A stretch of 52,179 bases of DNA from Candidatus Yanofskybacteria bacterium RIFCSPLOWO2_02_FULL_45_18 (GTDB lineage: Bacteria > Patescibacteriota > Minisyncoccia > 2-02-FULL-40-12 > GWA2-44-9). Positions 7,731 through 14,776 of this stretch are shown in pieces. How positions within the stretch are numbered: the stretch's first letter is position 1; each line of letters starts with the position of its first letter. The stretch spans positions 15,855 to 68,033 of the forward strand of contig MGKV01000021.1 of assembly GCA_001795795.1 (NCBI GenBank). The letters run 5' to 3'. The position numbers were made by a program, and so were the translations under genes. The notes beneath the pieces are model-generated. The model made no database searches, was not told the origin of the DNA, and saw only the letters and a program-made list of their open reading frames with translations.

Positions 7731-8110
7731 GTGACATGGTGACAGCATGGTGACATCACCATGTCACCTGGTGCCAGACACCATGTCACCTGGTGCCAAA
7801 ATGGTGACACCAATGGTGACATGGTGCCAACTAGGTGACATCACCATGTCACCTAGTGCCAAATTGTCTGTCACCATGACACCAGACACACATTGCTGGG
7901 TTATTTAATAATCTAGGTATTGCTTTGTATTTGAGGGGCAAAGTGAACATGGTGACATGGTGACACCAATGGTGACATGGTGACCATGTCACCTGGTGCC
8001 AAGGTGTCTGTCACCAAGTGCCAGAGTTATCCACAGTGACACCTCTTGTATGTCACCATGTCATCTGTTATCATTTGGTTAGTACCTTTTTGCTGGTGAC
8101 GAGACACCAC
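7731..8110. repeat. Array of GTGACA/TGTCAC and GTGCCA words
   Basis: Within about 380 bases GTGACA occurs about ten times and its complement TGTCAC about seven times; GTGCCA occurs about six times, always on the + strand. Many pair locally, for example GGTGACAT with ATGTCACC around a 4-base loop at 7749-7768 and again at 7834-7853. A unique AT-richer block (7893-7947) splits the array. No open reading frame of note is present. It holds no CRISPR-like alternation of equal repeats and spacers. Possible roles: protein-binding array, decayed REP-like element cluster, or a structured RNA ended by the terminator at 8137-8192. Confidence 0.75.
8027..8035 (+). other. Perfect DnaA-box consensus (TTATCCACA)
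   Basis: A single exact match lies at the right end of the GTGACA array, about 150 bases before an AT-rich stretch (8185-8290). One box alone may be chance. Confidence 0.3.
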
Positions 8111-8136
8111 GTGCGCCACTGGCCATTTCCTTTTTT

Positions 8137-8192
8137 GAGGCACCACCCACATAATACCATTTTGGTTTAGGGGTCGCGTGCCTCTTTTTTTT
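8137..8192 (+). terminator. Terminator-like hairpin with long loop after the repeat array
   Basis: GAGGCAC (8137-8143) pairs with GTGCCTC (8178-8184), followed by eight T. It suggests that the array is transcribed, or that it shields the next gene. Confidence 0.5.
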
Positions 8193-8227
8193 GTTTTGAT
8201 TTGACGATGGATGTTTGTTTAATTAAT

Positions 8228-8256
8228 TTGAATAATAAATTTTACTGTGCTATGCT
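8228..8256 (+). promoter_or_regulatory. Possible promoter of the DksA-like gene
   Basis: TTGAAT, 17-base spacer, TATGCT; a leader of about 45 bases follows with GGAGGG before the ATG. Confidence 0.35.
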
Positions 8257-8309
8257 GTATATCCTAAGTTTGAAAATATATAATCTAATTTGGAGGGACA
8301 TTCAATTTT

Positions 8310-8678
8310 ATGGATAAAAATGAATTGAAAAAATTAAGAGAGGACTTGGTTAAAGAAAAAGCAACGGTTGAAGAAGCGTTAATGTCCACTGCTATAAAAA
8401 ATCCGATTGTTAAAGATTACTACGAACAACCGCGGGTTGAGGATATCGGCAGTTCGCCTGATGATACAGCCCTTGAAGCTGTGGATTTTGACCGCATGAT
8501 GGCCTTAAAAAATACGCAGGAACAGAGATTGCACGAGATTAATGAAACATTAGCCCAAATTGACAGCGGTGAATATGGCATATGTGTTAATTGTGCTTCC
8601 GGCATTGGGGCGGCTAGGTTGAAAGTTATACCTGCGGCTACTTTGTGCATTAGTTGTGCCCAGAAAACAGGAAGATAA
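8310..8678 (+). CDS. DksA/TraR-type zinc-finger protein
   Basis: The 122-residue protein has an N-terminal coiled-coil part (about 1-85) and a C-terminal C4 zinc finger with Cys92, Cys95, Cys113 and Cys116. DksA-family proteins reach into the RNA polymerase secondary channel and tune transcription in starvation. The acidic coiled-coil tip of true DksA (DxxDxA) is not clear, although SPDDTALEAVD (49-59) is acidic and might serve. It could also be a short TraR/YocK-like relative. ATG start with GGAGGG 12 bases upstream. It is followed closely by comM. Confidence 0.85.
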   Translation: MDKNELKKLREDLVKEKATVEEALMSTAIKNPIVKDYYEQPRVEDIGSSPDDTALEAVDFDRMMALKNTQEQRLHEINETLAQIDSGEYGICVNCASGIGAARLKVIPAATLCISCAQKTGR

Positions 8679-8701
8679 CTCCTTGGAGGGAGGATTTTCT
8701 T

Positions 8702-10234
8702 TTGTCTATCCGTATTTTTTCGGCATCTATAAATGGTATTGATGCTCAAGCCATTGAAGTGGAAGTGGATTCTTCTCCCGGAATCCATTCTTTTAATATT
8801 GTTGGCTTGCCCGATAAAGCTGTTCAGGAATCCAAGGACCGTCTGGCTTCGGCAATAAAAAATAGCGGATTTTTGCCGCCTAACTCCAAAAACAAGAAGA
8901 TTACTATCAATCTTGCGCCGGCTGACATCAAAAAGGAGGGGCCGGCATACGATTTGCCCATAGCTATCGGCTATCTTCTTGAAACCGGCCAGATCAGGTT
9001 TGATGCTTCTAACCGCCTTTTCTTGGGCGAGTTATCTCTAGATGGTTCTTTGCGCCATGCCAATGGCGTGCTGGCCAGCGCTATTTTAGCAAAAAGAATG
9101 GGTTTTAATGAAATAATAATTCCGGCAGAGAATGCTGGAGAAGCGGCTGTAGTTGAAGAAATCGGGGCTATCGGCGCCAGAAGTATCGGCGAGGTTATCA
9201 GCCACCTTGACGGCACAAGAAGGATTGCTCCATTAAAAGCTGAATTTTTAGGAAAGATTCCTAATGTTCACGACAACTCCCTTTTGTTCATAAAAGGCCA
9301 GGAAACCGCCAAAAGAGCTTTGGTGATTGCCGCCGCTGGAGGCCACAATCTGCTTATGGGTGGCGCTCCCGGTACCGGCAAGACTCTTTTGGCTCGCGCC
9401 TTAAGCGAGATCTTGCCTCCCCTGTCTTTCGAAGAAGCTATTGAAGTTGCCAAAATTTATAGCGCCAGCGGTTTAACCAAAGATTCTTCATTGTCTTTCA
9501 GGCGGCCATTTAGAAATCCGCATCACACAACCTCGGCTGTGGCTATGGTTGGCGGAGGAACTTGGCCAAAACCGGGAGAAATAAGTTTGGCTCATCGGGG
9601 CGTGTTGTTTTTGGATGAATTTCCGGAATTTCCCAGAAATGTGCTGGAGAGTTTGCGTCAACCGCTTGAAGACGGACAAGTTACCATTTCGCGGGCTTCC
9701 GGTTCCGTCTCTTTGCCGGCTAAATTTATGCTTGTGGCGGCGATGAACCCTTGTCCTTGCGGAAACTATGGCGATTCGGTTAATGCTTGCATTTGCCCGA
9801 TGACTGCGGTTATGAATTACCGCAAGAAGATCTCCGGCCCGCTAATTGATAGAATAGATATTCAGGTTATGGTTCCGAGAGAAACGGTTTCTTCCGAAGA
9901 AAATGGCACTCTGCCTGAAAAAGTTGAGGAAATTAAGAAAAACATAACGTTAGCCAGACAAATTCAGGCGGAAAGATTTAAAAATTTGCCAATTTTTTGC
10001 AATGCGGAAATAAACCACAAGAATATAGACAAGTGTTGCAAATTAGAGAAAAGTGCGGAGAGCCTCCTAAGACACGCTATAAACGCGAAAGGCCTCTCTC
10101 TGCGGTCTTACCATAAAATTAAGAAAATCTCTCGCACAATCGCAGATTTAGAGCAATCAGAGCCAATTCAACAGCACCATGTCGCCGAAGCCCTCTCTTT
10201 GCGCATCAATGAAAAAATAACGGAGTTGTTTTGA
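8702..10234 (+). CDS. comM: ComM-like Mg-chelatase-family AAA+ ATPase
   Basis: I choose the TTG start (LSIRIFSASINGID...) because GGAGGGAGG ends 8 bases before it and the family begins here; 510 residues is the normal length. Domains: N-terminal ChlI/Lon-S5-like domain (about 5-130), AAA+ domain with Walker A GAPGTGKT (about 221-228) and Walker B LFLDEF, Mg-chelatase C-terminal domain (about 410-505). A cysteine-rich CPCGNYGD insert is typical of the family. ComM is a hexameric helicase that extends branch migration when incoming single-stranded DNA is recombined in natural transformation. Its presence fits DNA uptake by a patescibacterium. Confidence 0.93.
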   Translation: MSIRIFSASINGIDAQAIEVEVDSSPGIHSFNIVGLPDKAVQESKDRLASAIKNSGFLPPNSKNKKITINLAPADIKKEGPAYDLPIAIGYLLETGQIRFDASNRLFLGELSLDGSLRHANGVLASAILAKRMGFNEIIIPAENAGEAAVVEEIGAIGARSIGEVISHLDGTRRIAPLKAEFLGKIPNVHDNSLLFIKGQETAKRALVIAAAGGHNLLMGGAPGTGKTLLARALSEILPPLSFEEAIEVAKIYSASGLTKDSSLSFRRPFRNPHHTTSAVAMVGGGTWPKPGEISLAHRGVLFLDEFPEFPRNVLESLRQPLEDGQVTISRASGSVSLPAKFMLVAAMNPCPCGNYGDSVNACICPMTAVMNYRKKISGPLIDRIDIQVMVPRETVSSEENGTLPEKVEEIKKNITLARQIQAERFKNLPIFCNAEINHKNIDKCCKLEKSAESLLRHAINAKGLSLRSYHKIKKISRTIADLEQSEPIQQHHVAEALSLRINEKITELF

Positions 10235-10373
10235 ACAAAAGCATATAATTTAGTCAAGGGTAAGCGGAGCGAATCTGCGGCTGACCCGAAGCGCATGTTT
10301 GTTAGTGGGATTGCCGAAAGGTGCTAGGCGAGCGACTGTTCCATGCGAAACTGAAAAACCCCAACTGGATTTT

Positions 10374-11417
10374 TTAATGTTTTGCAAGAGGATTGTGGGC
10401 GCCGTGGACTTCAAAATGAAGGTGGCATCCGGTAGAGCGTCCGGTGGTTCCCATGAGCATGATTAACTGTCCCCTGGTAACACTTTGACCGACAGAAACT
10501 AGAAGTTTGCTTGAGTGAGAGTAAAGAGTTTCCGTGCCGTTTGAATGGGCAATTTTGATAAATTTACCGAATCCCCCATTCCAACCGCTAGCGTCTGCTG
10601 TGGTAACTTGTCCATCGGCGGCGGCATAAATTGGCGTTCCGCAGGAGTTGGCTATATCCACACCGTTTCTGCCGTGTATTCTTCCCCAATTATATCCGAT
10701 GGCGGGAAGCATGAATAAATCGTCCAAGTTTGGCAGATAAGAAAAGCGTTTATTGCTTGACAAGGCGCTTGTGGCAATAGAACCGGAGCGTGGAGTGGAA
10801 ATACTTATTTTGCCATCAGGAACGATAATTTCGTCATCAACCTGAAGCTGGCCGCTTTGCGGTAGGCTGTTAAAAGCGATTATTTTGGCTTCTTCAACTC
10901 CATATTTCTTGGCAATTGTCGGCAAAGTATCTCCCTTTTTGATTTTGTGGATGACTCCCGATACCGGCGGGATGCGTAGAACTTGGCCGGGATTAATGTT
11001 GCCTACTCCTTTCAAATTATTAGCCCAAATCAAGGAATTTACGCTAACGCCGTAATCCGAAGCGATAAAAGAAAGAGTATCTCCGGGCTGAACGGTGTAA
11101 TCAACGACTTGATTGCGCCGGACACCAATATCATCCAGATAATCAGCGTTTGGCGGGTTGTAAGAAACAAAAGAGTTGTCATTGACGCTGGTTGGATTTA
11201 TTTCCGCCTCCGGTCCCCCTTGCCCCTGATTTTGCGACTCTACTTCGGCTAGCGTAAGACTGCTCGCATTTGCCAATTGGCTCTGCGACCCCTCCAGAGA
11301 AAGAAATGAATCGGCGGTTTCTTCAATATAATTCTTGACGACATTGTTGAAAAAACTGGCCTGCCCTTCGCCGGAGGAACCGCGAAACACTAACACCGAA
11401 ATTGACAAAAAGATCAT
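10374..11417 (-). CDS. Membrane-anchored LysM-M23 peptidoglycan hydrolase
   Basis: After an N-terminal hydrophobic anchor (MIFLSISVLVF) and a low-complexity linker come two LysM domains (about 105-150 and 153-200, each with the GDTL core) and a C-terminal M23 domain (about 240-345). Zinc and catalytic residues are intact: HGRNGVD, YSHSSK and CHLHFE. LysM binds glycan and M23 cuts stem-peptide bonds, so it likely acts in cell-wall remodelling or division. The ATG has no ribosome-binding site and the frame stays open for about 90 more codons upstream without ATG, GTG or TTG, including a basic stretch (KINKLVRGERFSFYL) that looks like the missing cytoplasmic end; the real start may be a rare codon, or the 5' end may be damaged. 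Confidence 0.88.
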   Translation of the reverse strand: MIFLSISVLVFRGSSGEGQASFFNNVVKNYIEETADSFLSLEGSQSQLANASSLTLAEVESQNQGQGGPEAEINPTSVNDNSFVSYNPPNADYLDDIGVRRNQVVDYTVQPGDTLSFIASDYGVSVNSLIWANNLKGVGNINPGQVLRIPPVSGVIHKIKKGDTLPTIAKKYGVEEAKIIAFNSLPQSGQLQVDDEIIVPDGKISISTPRSGSIATSALSSNKRFSYLPNLDDLFMLPAIGYNWGRIHGRNGVDIANSCGTPIYAAADGQVTTADASGWNGGFGKFIKIAHSNGTETLYSHSSKLLVSVGQSVTRGQLIMLMGTTGRSTGCHLHFEVHGAHNPLAKH

Positions 11418-11724
11418 AAGATAAAAACTAAAACGCTCGCCTCTGACGAGTTTGTTTATTTTTGAGCCAATCGAACTATCACATCCCCTCTTCCAAAAAG
11501 AAGAAATTTTTATGTTGAAGATGGTGCTAATAGGATTTGATTAAAGACTTGCGAGCTGATTTTAGGCCATATAAATAGCCCAGCTTCTCCCAAAAAGGCA
11601 AAAATCCTCTTAAAGAGAATTCAGGTAGAATTCTAGCACTTTCGTGGAAAAGACGCAACCATTTGTATCCACAGGGACTTGATGCTAGATTAAGCACTAA
11701 GGAATTCCTAATTTCTAAATAAAG

Positions 11725-12090
11725 ATGAATCGTTCCGATCTTGGCTACTTTGCCGAACACTATGTCGCACAATATCTGGAGGCGAAGGGATATGAAATCA
11801 TGGACCTAAATTTCCGGAAACCGTGGGGAGAGATTGATATTGTGGCTCAAAAAGAGGGGATTTTGGTTTTTGTGGAAGTGAAAGCCAGCAAACAAGCGAC
11901 AGTCGGCTTTGAGCCGGAGTTGAGGGCGGGGAGCGATAAAATGCGCAAAGTTGTCCGCACCGCCCGCACCTATCTTGCTTACCGTAAATATCCGCCGGAC
12001 AAGGAGTGGCAGGTTGATATTGTCTCACTGACGTTTGATAAAGATAGGGGAGTGGCCCAAATCAAGCATTTCAAGAATGTGGAAGTGTGA
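11725..12090 (+). CDS. YraN-like UPF0102 endonuclease-fold protein
   Basis: The 121-residue protein is a complete UPF0102 member: G-xxAExxVAxYLEAKGY at 7-23, then the nuclease-like core GEIDIV (Glu36, Asp38) and FVEVK (Glu51, Lys53), which match the PD-(D/E)xK catalytic pattern. YraN is often next to comM, mutS-like or rnhB genes and is thought to process DNA; its exact substrate is not settled. Here it sits a gene away from comM, supporting a link to DNA uptake or recombination. ATG start; no clear ribosome-binding site. Confidence 0.9.
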   Translation: MNRSDLGYFAEHYVAQYLEAKGYEIMDLNFRKPWGEIDIVAQKEGILVFVEVKASKQATVGFEPELRAGSDKMRKVVRTARTYLAYRKYPPDKEWQVDIVSLTFDKDRGVAQIKHFKNVEV

Positions 12091-12123
12091 TTTTTGGGCT
12101 GTTTTGCGGGGTTTTTGGGACTA

Positions 12124-12152
12124 TTGACTGGGGGCTTGTTTCTTGGTATAAT
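12124..12152 (+). promoter_or_regulatory. Strong sigma-70 type promoter of the hairpin-rich operon
   Basis: TTGACT, 17-base spacer, TATAAT: the best consensus promoter in the window. Transcription would begin near 12159. Confidence 0.8.
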
Positions 12153-12186
12153 AACAGATAACAATAGGCATTCGCTTTGGGCGCCT

Positions 12187-12200
12187 GTTGAGTACTCAAC
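12187..12200. promoter_or_regulatory. 14-bp perfect palindrome in the leader
   Basis: GTTGAGTACTCAAC lies about 30 bases after the predicted transcription start and 50 bases before the ATG. It could be an operator or the first of the hairpins that fill the downstream genes. Confidence 0.45.
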
Positions 12201-12249
12201 AATTGAATTTTTTGGGTCCAGTCGACGGGCTGGGCTTGAGGAGGATCCC

Positions 12250-13050
12250 ATGTTTGAAAAGACAAGGACCGCGGTCCTCCTCGTTCTTGCCGTGCTGGTT
12301 TTTTCAGCACCCGCAGGGGCGGGGATGTTGGACATTGCGTCCAACAACCACCATGACCGGTACGGTGGTTATCGGCAGTACCGGCAACCCTACGGCTATG
12401 GCCAGCCGAGTATTTTAGACGAATGCTCGGCGGCTTTGGCTGATATTCCCTCAAAAGGGGAAAGGATAGCCAAAGCGGGAGTTGACGGCTTATCCGTCGG
12501 GTTCCTGACCAAAGGCCTGACGAAATCGGGCCGATGGGCGGCAGTTGCCGGCGGTTCTACCGCTCTCGTGGAAAGCATCATTATGCTGAAACGGGACGGA
12601 AACCGTCGCAAAGAGTTGCAAGCGGCATGCCTGCAACTCATGCGCGAGCAAGTCGCTCGCGAGCAACAAACCGAACCGGAACCGGACCGCCGCGAGGCGG
12701 ACCGAGAACGGGAAACCGAAAGGGAGTACCGTGAAGCCGAACCGGAATCAGAAATGATTTCGGTGAGGTTTCGAAACCGATTCGTGAAGAAGGAAGTTAC
12801 CGTCGTTATTCTTGGCGGGAACGCTCCTTCTCCGGTGACCTTGTCACCGGGCGAGTCAATAATCATCAGTGTGCCTCAAGGGAGTGGAGTAGAGGCACAC
12901 TATGTCATGACGATAGGTCATGACAAAAACGGAACATCCATTGATGTTCCGACAGTTTTGAAACCGGGTTTCGGAATATACTGGGTCAATGACCAGTATG
13001 AAATCCGCAATCCGTATACGGAAGGAGGCAAAAATGACGATAAGAATTAG
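12250..13050 (+). CDS. Secreted or envelope protein of unknown function (hairpin-rich gene 1)
   Basis: The ATG is chosen because GAGGAGG ends 5 bases before it and a clear signal peptide follows (MFEKTRTAVLLVLAVLVFSAPAGAG region, 1-25); the frame is open further upstream but without a ribosome-binding site. Of 266 residues, 30-60 are rich in Tyr, Gly and Gln, a hydrophobic part with Gly and Ala follows (about 75-110), then a highly charged Glu/Arg segment (about 135-170), and a beta-type C-terminal domain (about 175-260). I do not recognise the family. The gene is richer in GC than its neighbours and its coding sequence is packed with perfect short inverted repeats. Its last 17 bases overlap the next gene, so the two are translationally coupled. 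Confidence 0.7.
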   Translation: MFEKTRTAVLLVLAVLVFSAPAGAGMLDIASNNHHDRYGGYRQYRQPYGYGQPSILDECSAALADIPSKGERIAKAGVDGLSVGFLTKGLTKSGRWAAVAGGSTALVESIIMLKRDGNRRKELQAACLQLMREQVAREQQTEPEPDRREADRERETEREYREAEPESEMISVRFRNRFVKKEVTVVILGGNAPSPVTLSPGESIIISVPQGSGVEAHYVMTIGHDKNGTSIDVPTVLKPGFGIYWVNDQYEIRNPYTEGGKNDDKN

Positions 13051-13735
13051 TCCGGTCGTTCTATTTTTGGTGGCGCTTGTCGCCGCCATTGTTCTAGATG
13101 TCTTATTTGTGCCGGCTCGGCTGGCGGCAGCTCTTTTGTGGGTGGTAATCCCAGCGTTTACGCTGGGTCTGCTCATCCACCTATGGATGAGGCCAGCGCC
13201 GACCTTGGCGCCGGGAACAACGGTAAGCTCCGCGGTTACCGTTCCGTATGTAAGCGGAGCGGTAACGCACAAGGTCCCGATACCCGGGACCAATCAAGAA
13301 TTTTTGTTCCGGCCGCCAACGAACGACCGTTGGCATCTGGGACGAAACATGGGCTACGGAATTTTAGTAGCCCTGACTGTTCTGTCCCTGGTGGGGGGTA
13401 TGGTGCATCTTGTTGATGTTTACTATGCTACTCCCGCCACCACGGCCACGGGGGAGCAACCGGCTCCCTTGCCACAACCCCAGCCAGCGGTTGCCGCAGG
13501 CCAGCATGATGGTGACACCGTCACCATCAACCAGCTGAAGCAGGATATTCAAATCCTGCAACAGCGGGTAAACCGTCCGTCCTCGGCGCCACCACATCCT
13601 CTAGTCGCAATTAATGTGACGGGGGGAACGGTGAAGGTGGCTCCGTCGACCCAGCTAGCGGTCAAGCCGGCCGAGACCAAGCCGGTTACCGCTAACCCGT
13701 GGTTGCTCCCCGAAAACCAGTAGGGGAGCAACCAC
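12265..13735. repeat. Run of more than 20 short perfect inverted repeats inside two genes
   Basis: Examples with arm length: 12265-12278 (7), 12326-12346 (8), 12433-12476 (9), 12613-12639 (8), 12643-12661 (7), 12832-12850 (8), 12868-12901 (10), 12904-12924 (8), 12930-12951 (9), 12978-12999 (7), 13150-13167 (8), 13172-13191 wait-free loop of 4 (8; bases 13172-13191), 13219-13243 (8), 13273-13291 (7), 13315-13334 (7), 13351-13373 (7), 13507-13529 (10), 13540-13559 (7), 13699-13735 (13). Shorter ones fill most gaps. By a rough count only one or two arms of at least 7 bp with loops under 15 would be expected by chance in 1.5 kb. Confidence 0.85.
13034..13723 (+). CDS. Three-helix membrane protein of unknown function (hairpin-rich gene 2)
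   Basis: ATG start with AAGGAGG 7 bases upstream, inside the end of the previous gene. The 229-residue product has two adjacent transmembrane helices (about 5-28 and 31-52), a soluble loop of about 55 residues, a third helix (about 106-128) and a Pro/Gln-rich tail with a short coiled coil (TINQLKQDIQILQQRV, about 160-177). No family is recognised. Its partner is a secreted protein, so the pair may form an envelope complex. Like its partner it is built from consecutive perfect inverted repeats; a 13-bp hairpin brackets the stop codon. Confidence 0.7.
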   Translation: MTIRISPVVLFLVALVAAIVLDVLFVPARLAAALLWVVIPAFTLGLLIHLWMRPAPTLAPGTTVSSAVTVPYVSGAVTHKVPIPGTNQEFLFRPPTNDRWHLGRNMGYGILVALTVLSLVGGMVHLVDVYYATPATTATGEQPAPLPQPQPAVAAGQHDGDTVTINQLKQDIQILQQRVNRPSSAPPHPLVAINVTGGTVKVAPSTQLAVKPAETKPVTANPWLLPENQ

Positions 13736-13743
13736 AACCACCC

Positions 13744-13781
13744 TGTCCTATACAATTGGCATATGCCAATTGTATAGGACA
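13744..13781. repeat. 38-bp perfect palindrome, copy 1
   Basis: The half-site is TGTCCTATACAATTGGCAT followed by its exact complement. Length and TGTCC ends equal those of the two palindromes downstream; 11 of 19 half-site bases match them. Confidence 0.9.
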
Positions 13782-13807
13782 CACTTTCGGAGCCAAGGAG
13801 GATAAAA

Positions 13808-13897
13808 ATGTGGCTCCACGCACGCTTAAATAAAGCGTGCTTTCTTTTTCCAGCATTAACTTTAAATCTGCTATGCCTAAAATTGTCGTTAAAATAG
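13808..13897 (+). other. Short reading frame behind a strong ribosome-binding site (gene remnant or leader peptide)
   Basis: AAGGAGG (13795-13801) stands 6 bases before an ATG that opens a 29-codon frame (MWLHARLNK...). GGAGCCA and TGGCTCC form a 7-bp stem with the ribosome-binding site and ATG in the loop. The frame runs through a terminator and into the MITE-like element, so it is more likely the 5' stub of a third gene of the operon than a working gene. Confidence 0.25.
13820..13849 (+). terminator. Intrinsic terminator of the hairpin-rich operon
   Basis: GCACGCTT pairs with AAGCGTGC around a 5-base loop and is followed by TTTCTTTTT. Confidence 0.8.
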
Positions 13898-13986
13898 ATA
13901 ACACAACCATACTTCCGTGAAATATAAATCGTAGCAAAGGATTATGGCATAGCTTTAAGACAATTTGTATTCAAAGTTAGTGCTGG
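13850..13986. mobile_element. MITE-like element, 137 bp, with 18-bp terminal inverted repeats
   Basis: The left end CCAGCATTAACTTTAAAT and the complement of the right end, CCAGCACTAACTTTGAAT, agree at 16 of 18 bases. Inside, CTATGCC and AATTGTC of the left half recur as complements in the right half but in swapped order, so the element does not fold as one simple stem. A third copy of the terminal motif stands alone at 37753. No target-site duplication is evident and no matching transposase is in the window. Confidence 0.5.
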
Positions 13987-14044
13987 ATTTTGCCCAAATT
14001 TTGTTTCCCATTTGCTTTAAGCGCCATCCTTGATTTATTGTAGC

Positions 14045-14094
14045 AGCACCTGTCCCCCACTTTCAGCAATTGCTGAAAGTGGGGGACAGGTGCT
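14045..14094. repeat. 50-bp perfect palindrome with 38-bp core, copy 2
   Basis: The core half-site TGTCCCCCACTTTCAGCAA (14051-14069) is followed by its exact complement, and six more bases on each side (AGCACC/GGTGCT) extend the symmetry. It lies 47 bases before the start of the PaaX/Cas2-like gene. Confidence 0.95.
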
Positions 14095-14141
14095 ATTATG
14101 TTATTAATGTGCTAAATATTTGTTAAATAACGGTTTCGCTT

Positions 14142-14729
14142 ATGTCACGATCTAATATAAAAAATTCGTTTTCTTACAAATTATTAAAAGCTATAGCTGT
14201 TGGCGGAATGGTGATGGTGGCCGCTGGCAATCCATATTTCGGTTTGGGCGCTTTTAAGGCCATAAGAAAAGAGCTTAAACGAAAAAAGTGGCGACAATTT
14301 TATAAAGAACTTTGGAAATTAAAGCATCTTAAGAGGGTTAATGTTTCTTCAAGCCCGGACGGAACTTACGCGGTAGAAATTGCCCAAATGGGCAAGAGTA
14401 CACTTATAAAGTATGACCTAGATAATTTATCCATAAAGCCCATGCATAATTGGGACGGTTATTGGAGGCTTTTCTTTTTTGATATACCAGCTGATAAAAA
14501 AGGGAGACATTCGCTGTTGGCTAAGTTAAGGGAATTGGGTTTTGTTAAAGTGCAGAAAAGCTTATGGGCACATCCGTTTGAGTGTAGGGAAGAGCTTGCC
14601 GTAATATCAAAAGCATTTGAGGTAGAACCCTATGTGAAACATTGTTTAGCGTACGACTTTGACACTGATTGGAAACTTATAAAAGATTTTGAGAGAATAA
14701 ATGGAATAAAACTTAAAGATCGAAATTAG
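14142..14729 (+). CDS. PaaX-like protein with Cas2-type ferredoxin domain
   Basis: The 195-residue protein has a hydrophobic N-terminal segment (about 12-38), a basic region with KRKKWRQF and a DNA-binding-like part (about 40-95), then the PaaX central/Cas2-like domain (about 100-185): WRLFFFDIP with Asp114 at the end of strand 1, LRELGFVKVQKSLWAHPF. In PaaX this domain accompanies a winged helix that represses transcription; in Cas2 it forms the dimer that holds Cas1. There is no cas1 and no CRISPR array nearby, so a CRISPR role is unlikely. The gene is framed by palindromes 51 bases before its start and 9 bases after its stop, which suggests a mobile or self-regulating cassette. It is AT-richer than the preceding operon. 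Confidence 0.75.
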   Translation: MSRSNIKNSFSYKLLKAIAVGGMVMVAAGNPYFGLGAFKAIRKELKRKKWRQFYKELWKLKHLKRVNVSSSPDGTYAVEIAQMGKSTLIKYDLDNLSIKPMHNWDGYWRLFFFDIPADKKGRHSLLAKLRELGFVKVQKSLWAHPFECREELAVISKAFEVEPYVKHCLAYDFDTDWKLIKDFERINGIKLKDRN

Positions 14730-14738
14730 TTTGCGAGG

Positions 14739-14776
14739 TGTCCCCTACTTTCAGCAATTGCTGAAAGTAGGGGACA
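14739..14776. repeat. 38-bp perfect palindrome, copy 3
   Basis: The half-site TGTCCCCTACTTTCAGCAA differs from copy 2 at one position (C to T), and the matching base in the other arm is changed too (G to A), so pairing remains perfect. Confidence 0.95.

Noticed and set aside
7731-8110. CRISPR array
   Set aside because: Words are short, in both orientations and irregularly spaced; no cas genes are near.
7664-8309. Replication origin
   Set aside because: One perfect DnaA box only and no dnaA or dnaN; kept as a low-interest note.
8654-8701. Upstream start for comM overlapping the DksA-like gene
   Set aside because: The TTG at 8702 has a strong ribosome-binding site and matches the family start.
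10235-10373. Small RNA between comM and the LysM-M23 gene
   Set aside because: Only weak pairing and no clear promoter or T tract.
11527-11772. 81-codon minus-strand frame before yraN
   Set aside because: No ribosome-binding site, overlaps yraN start, no recognisable protein pattern.
14142-14729. Cas2 of a CRISPR system
   Set aside because: Fold is shared, but the layout is PaaX-like and there is neither cas1 nor an array in the window.
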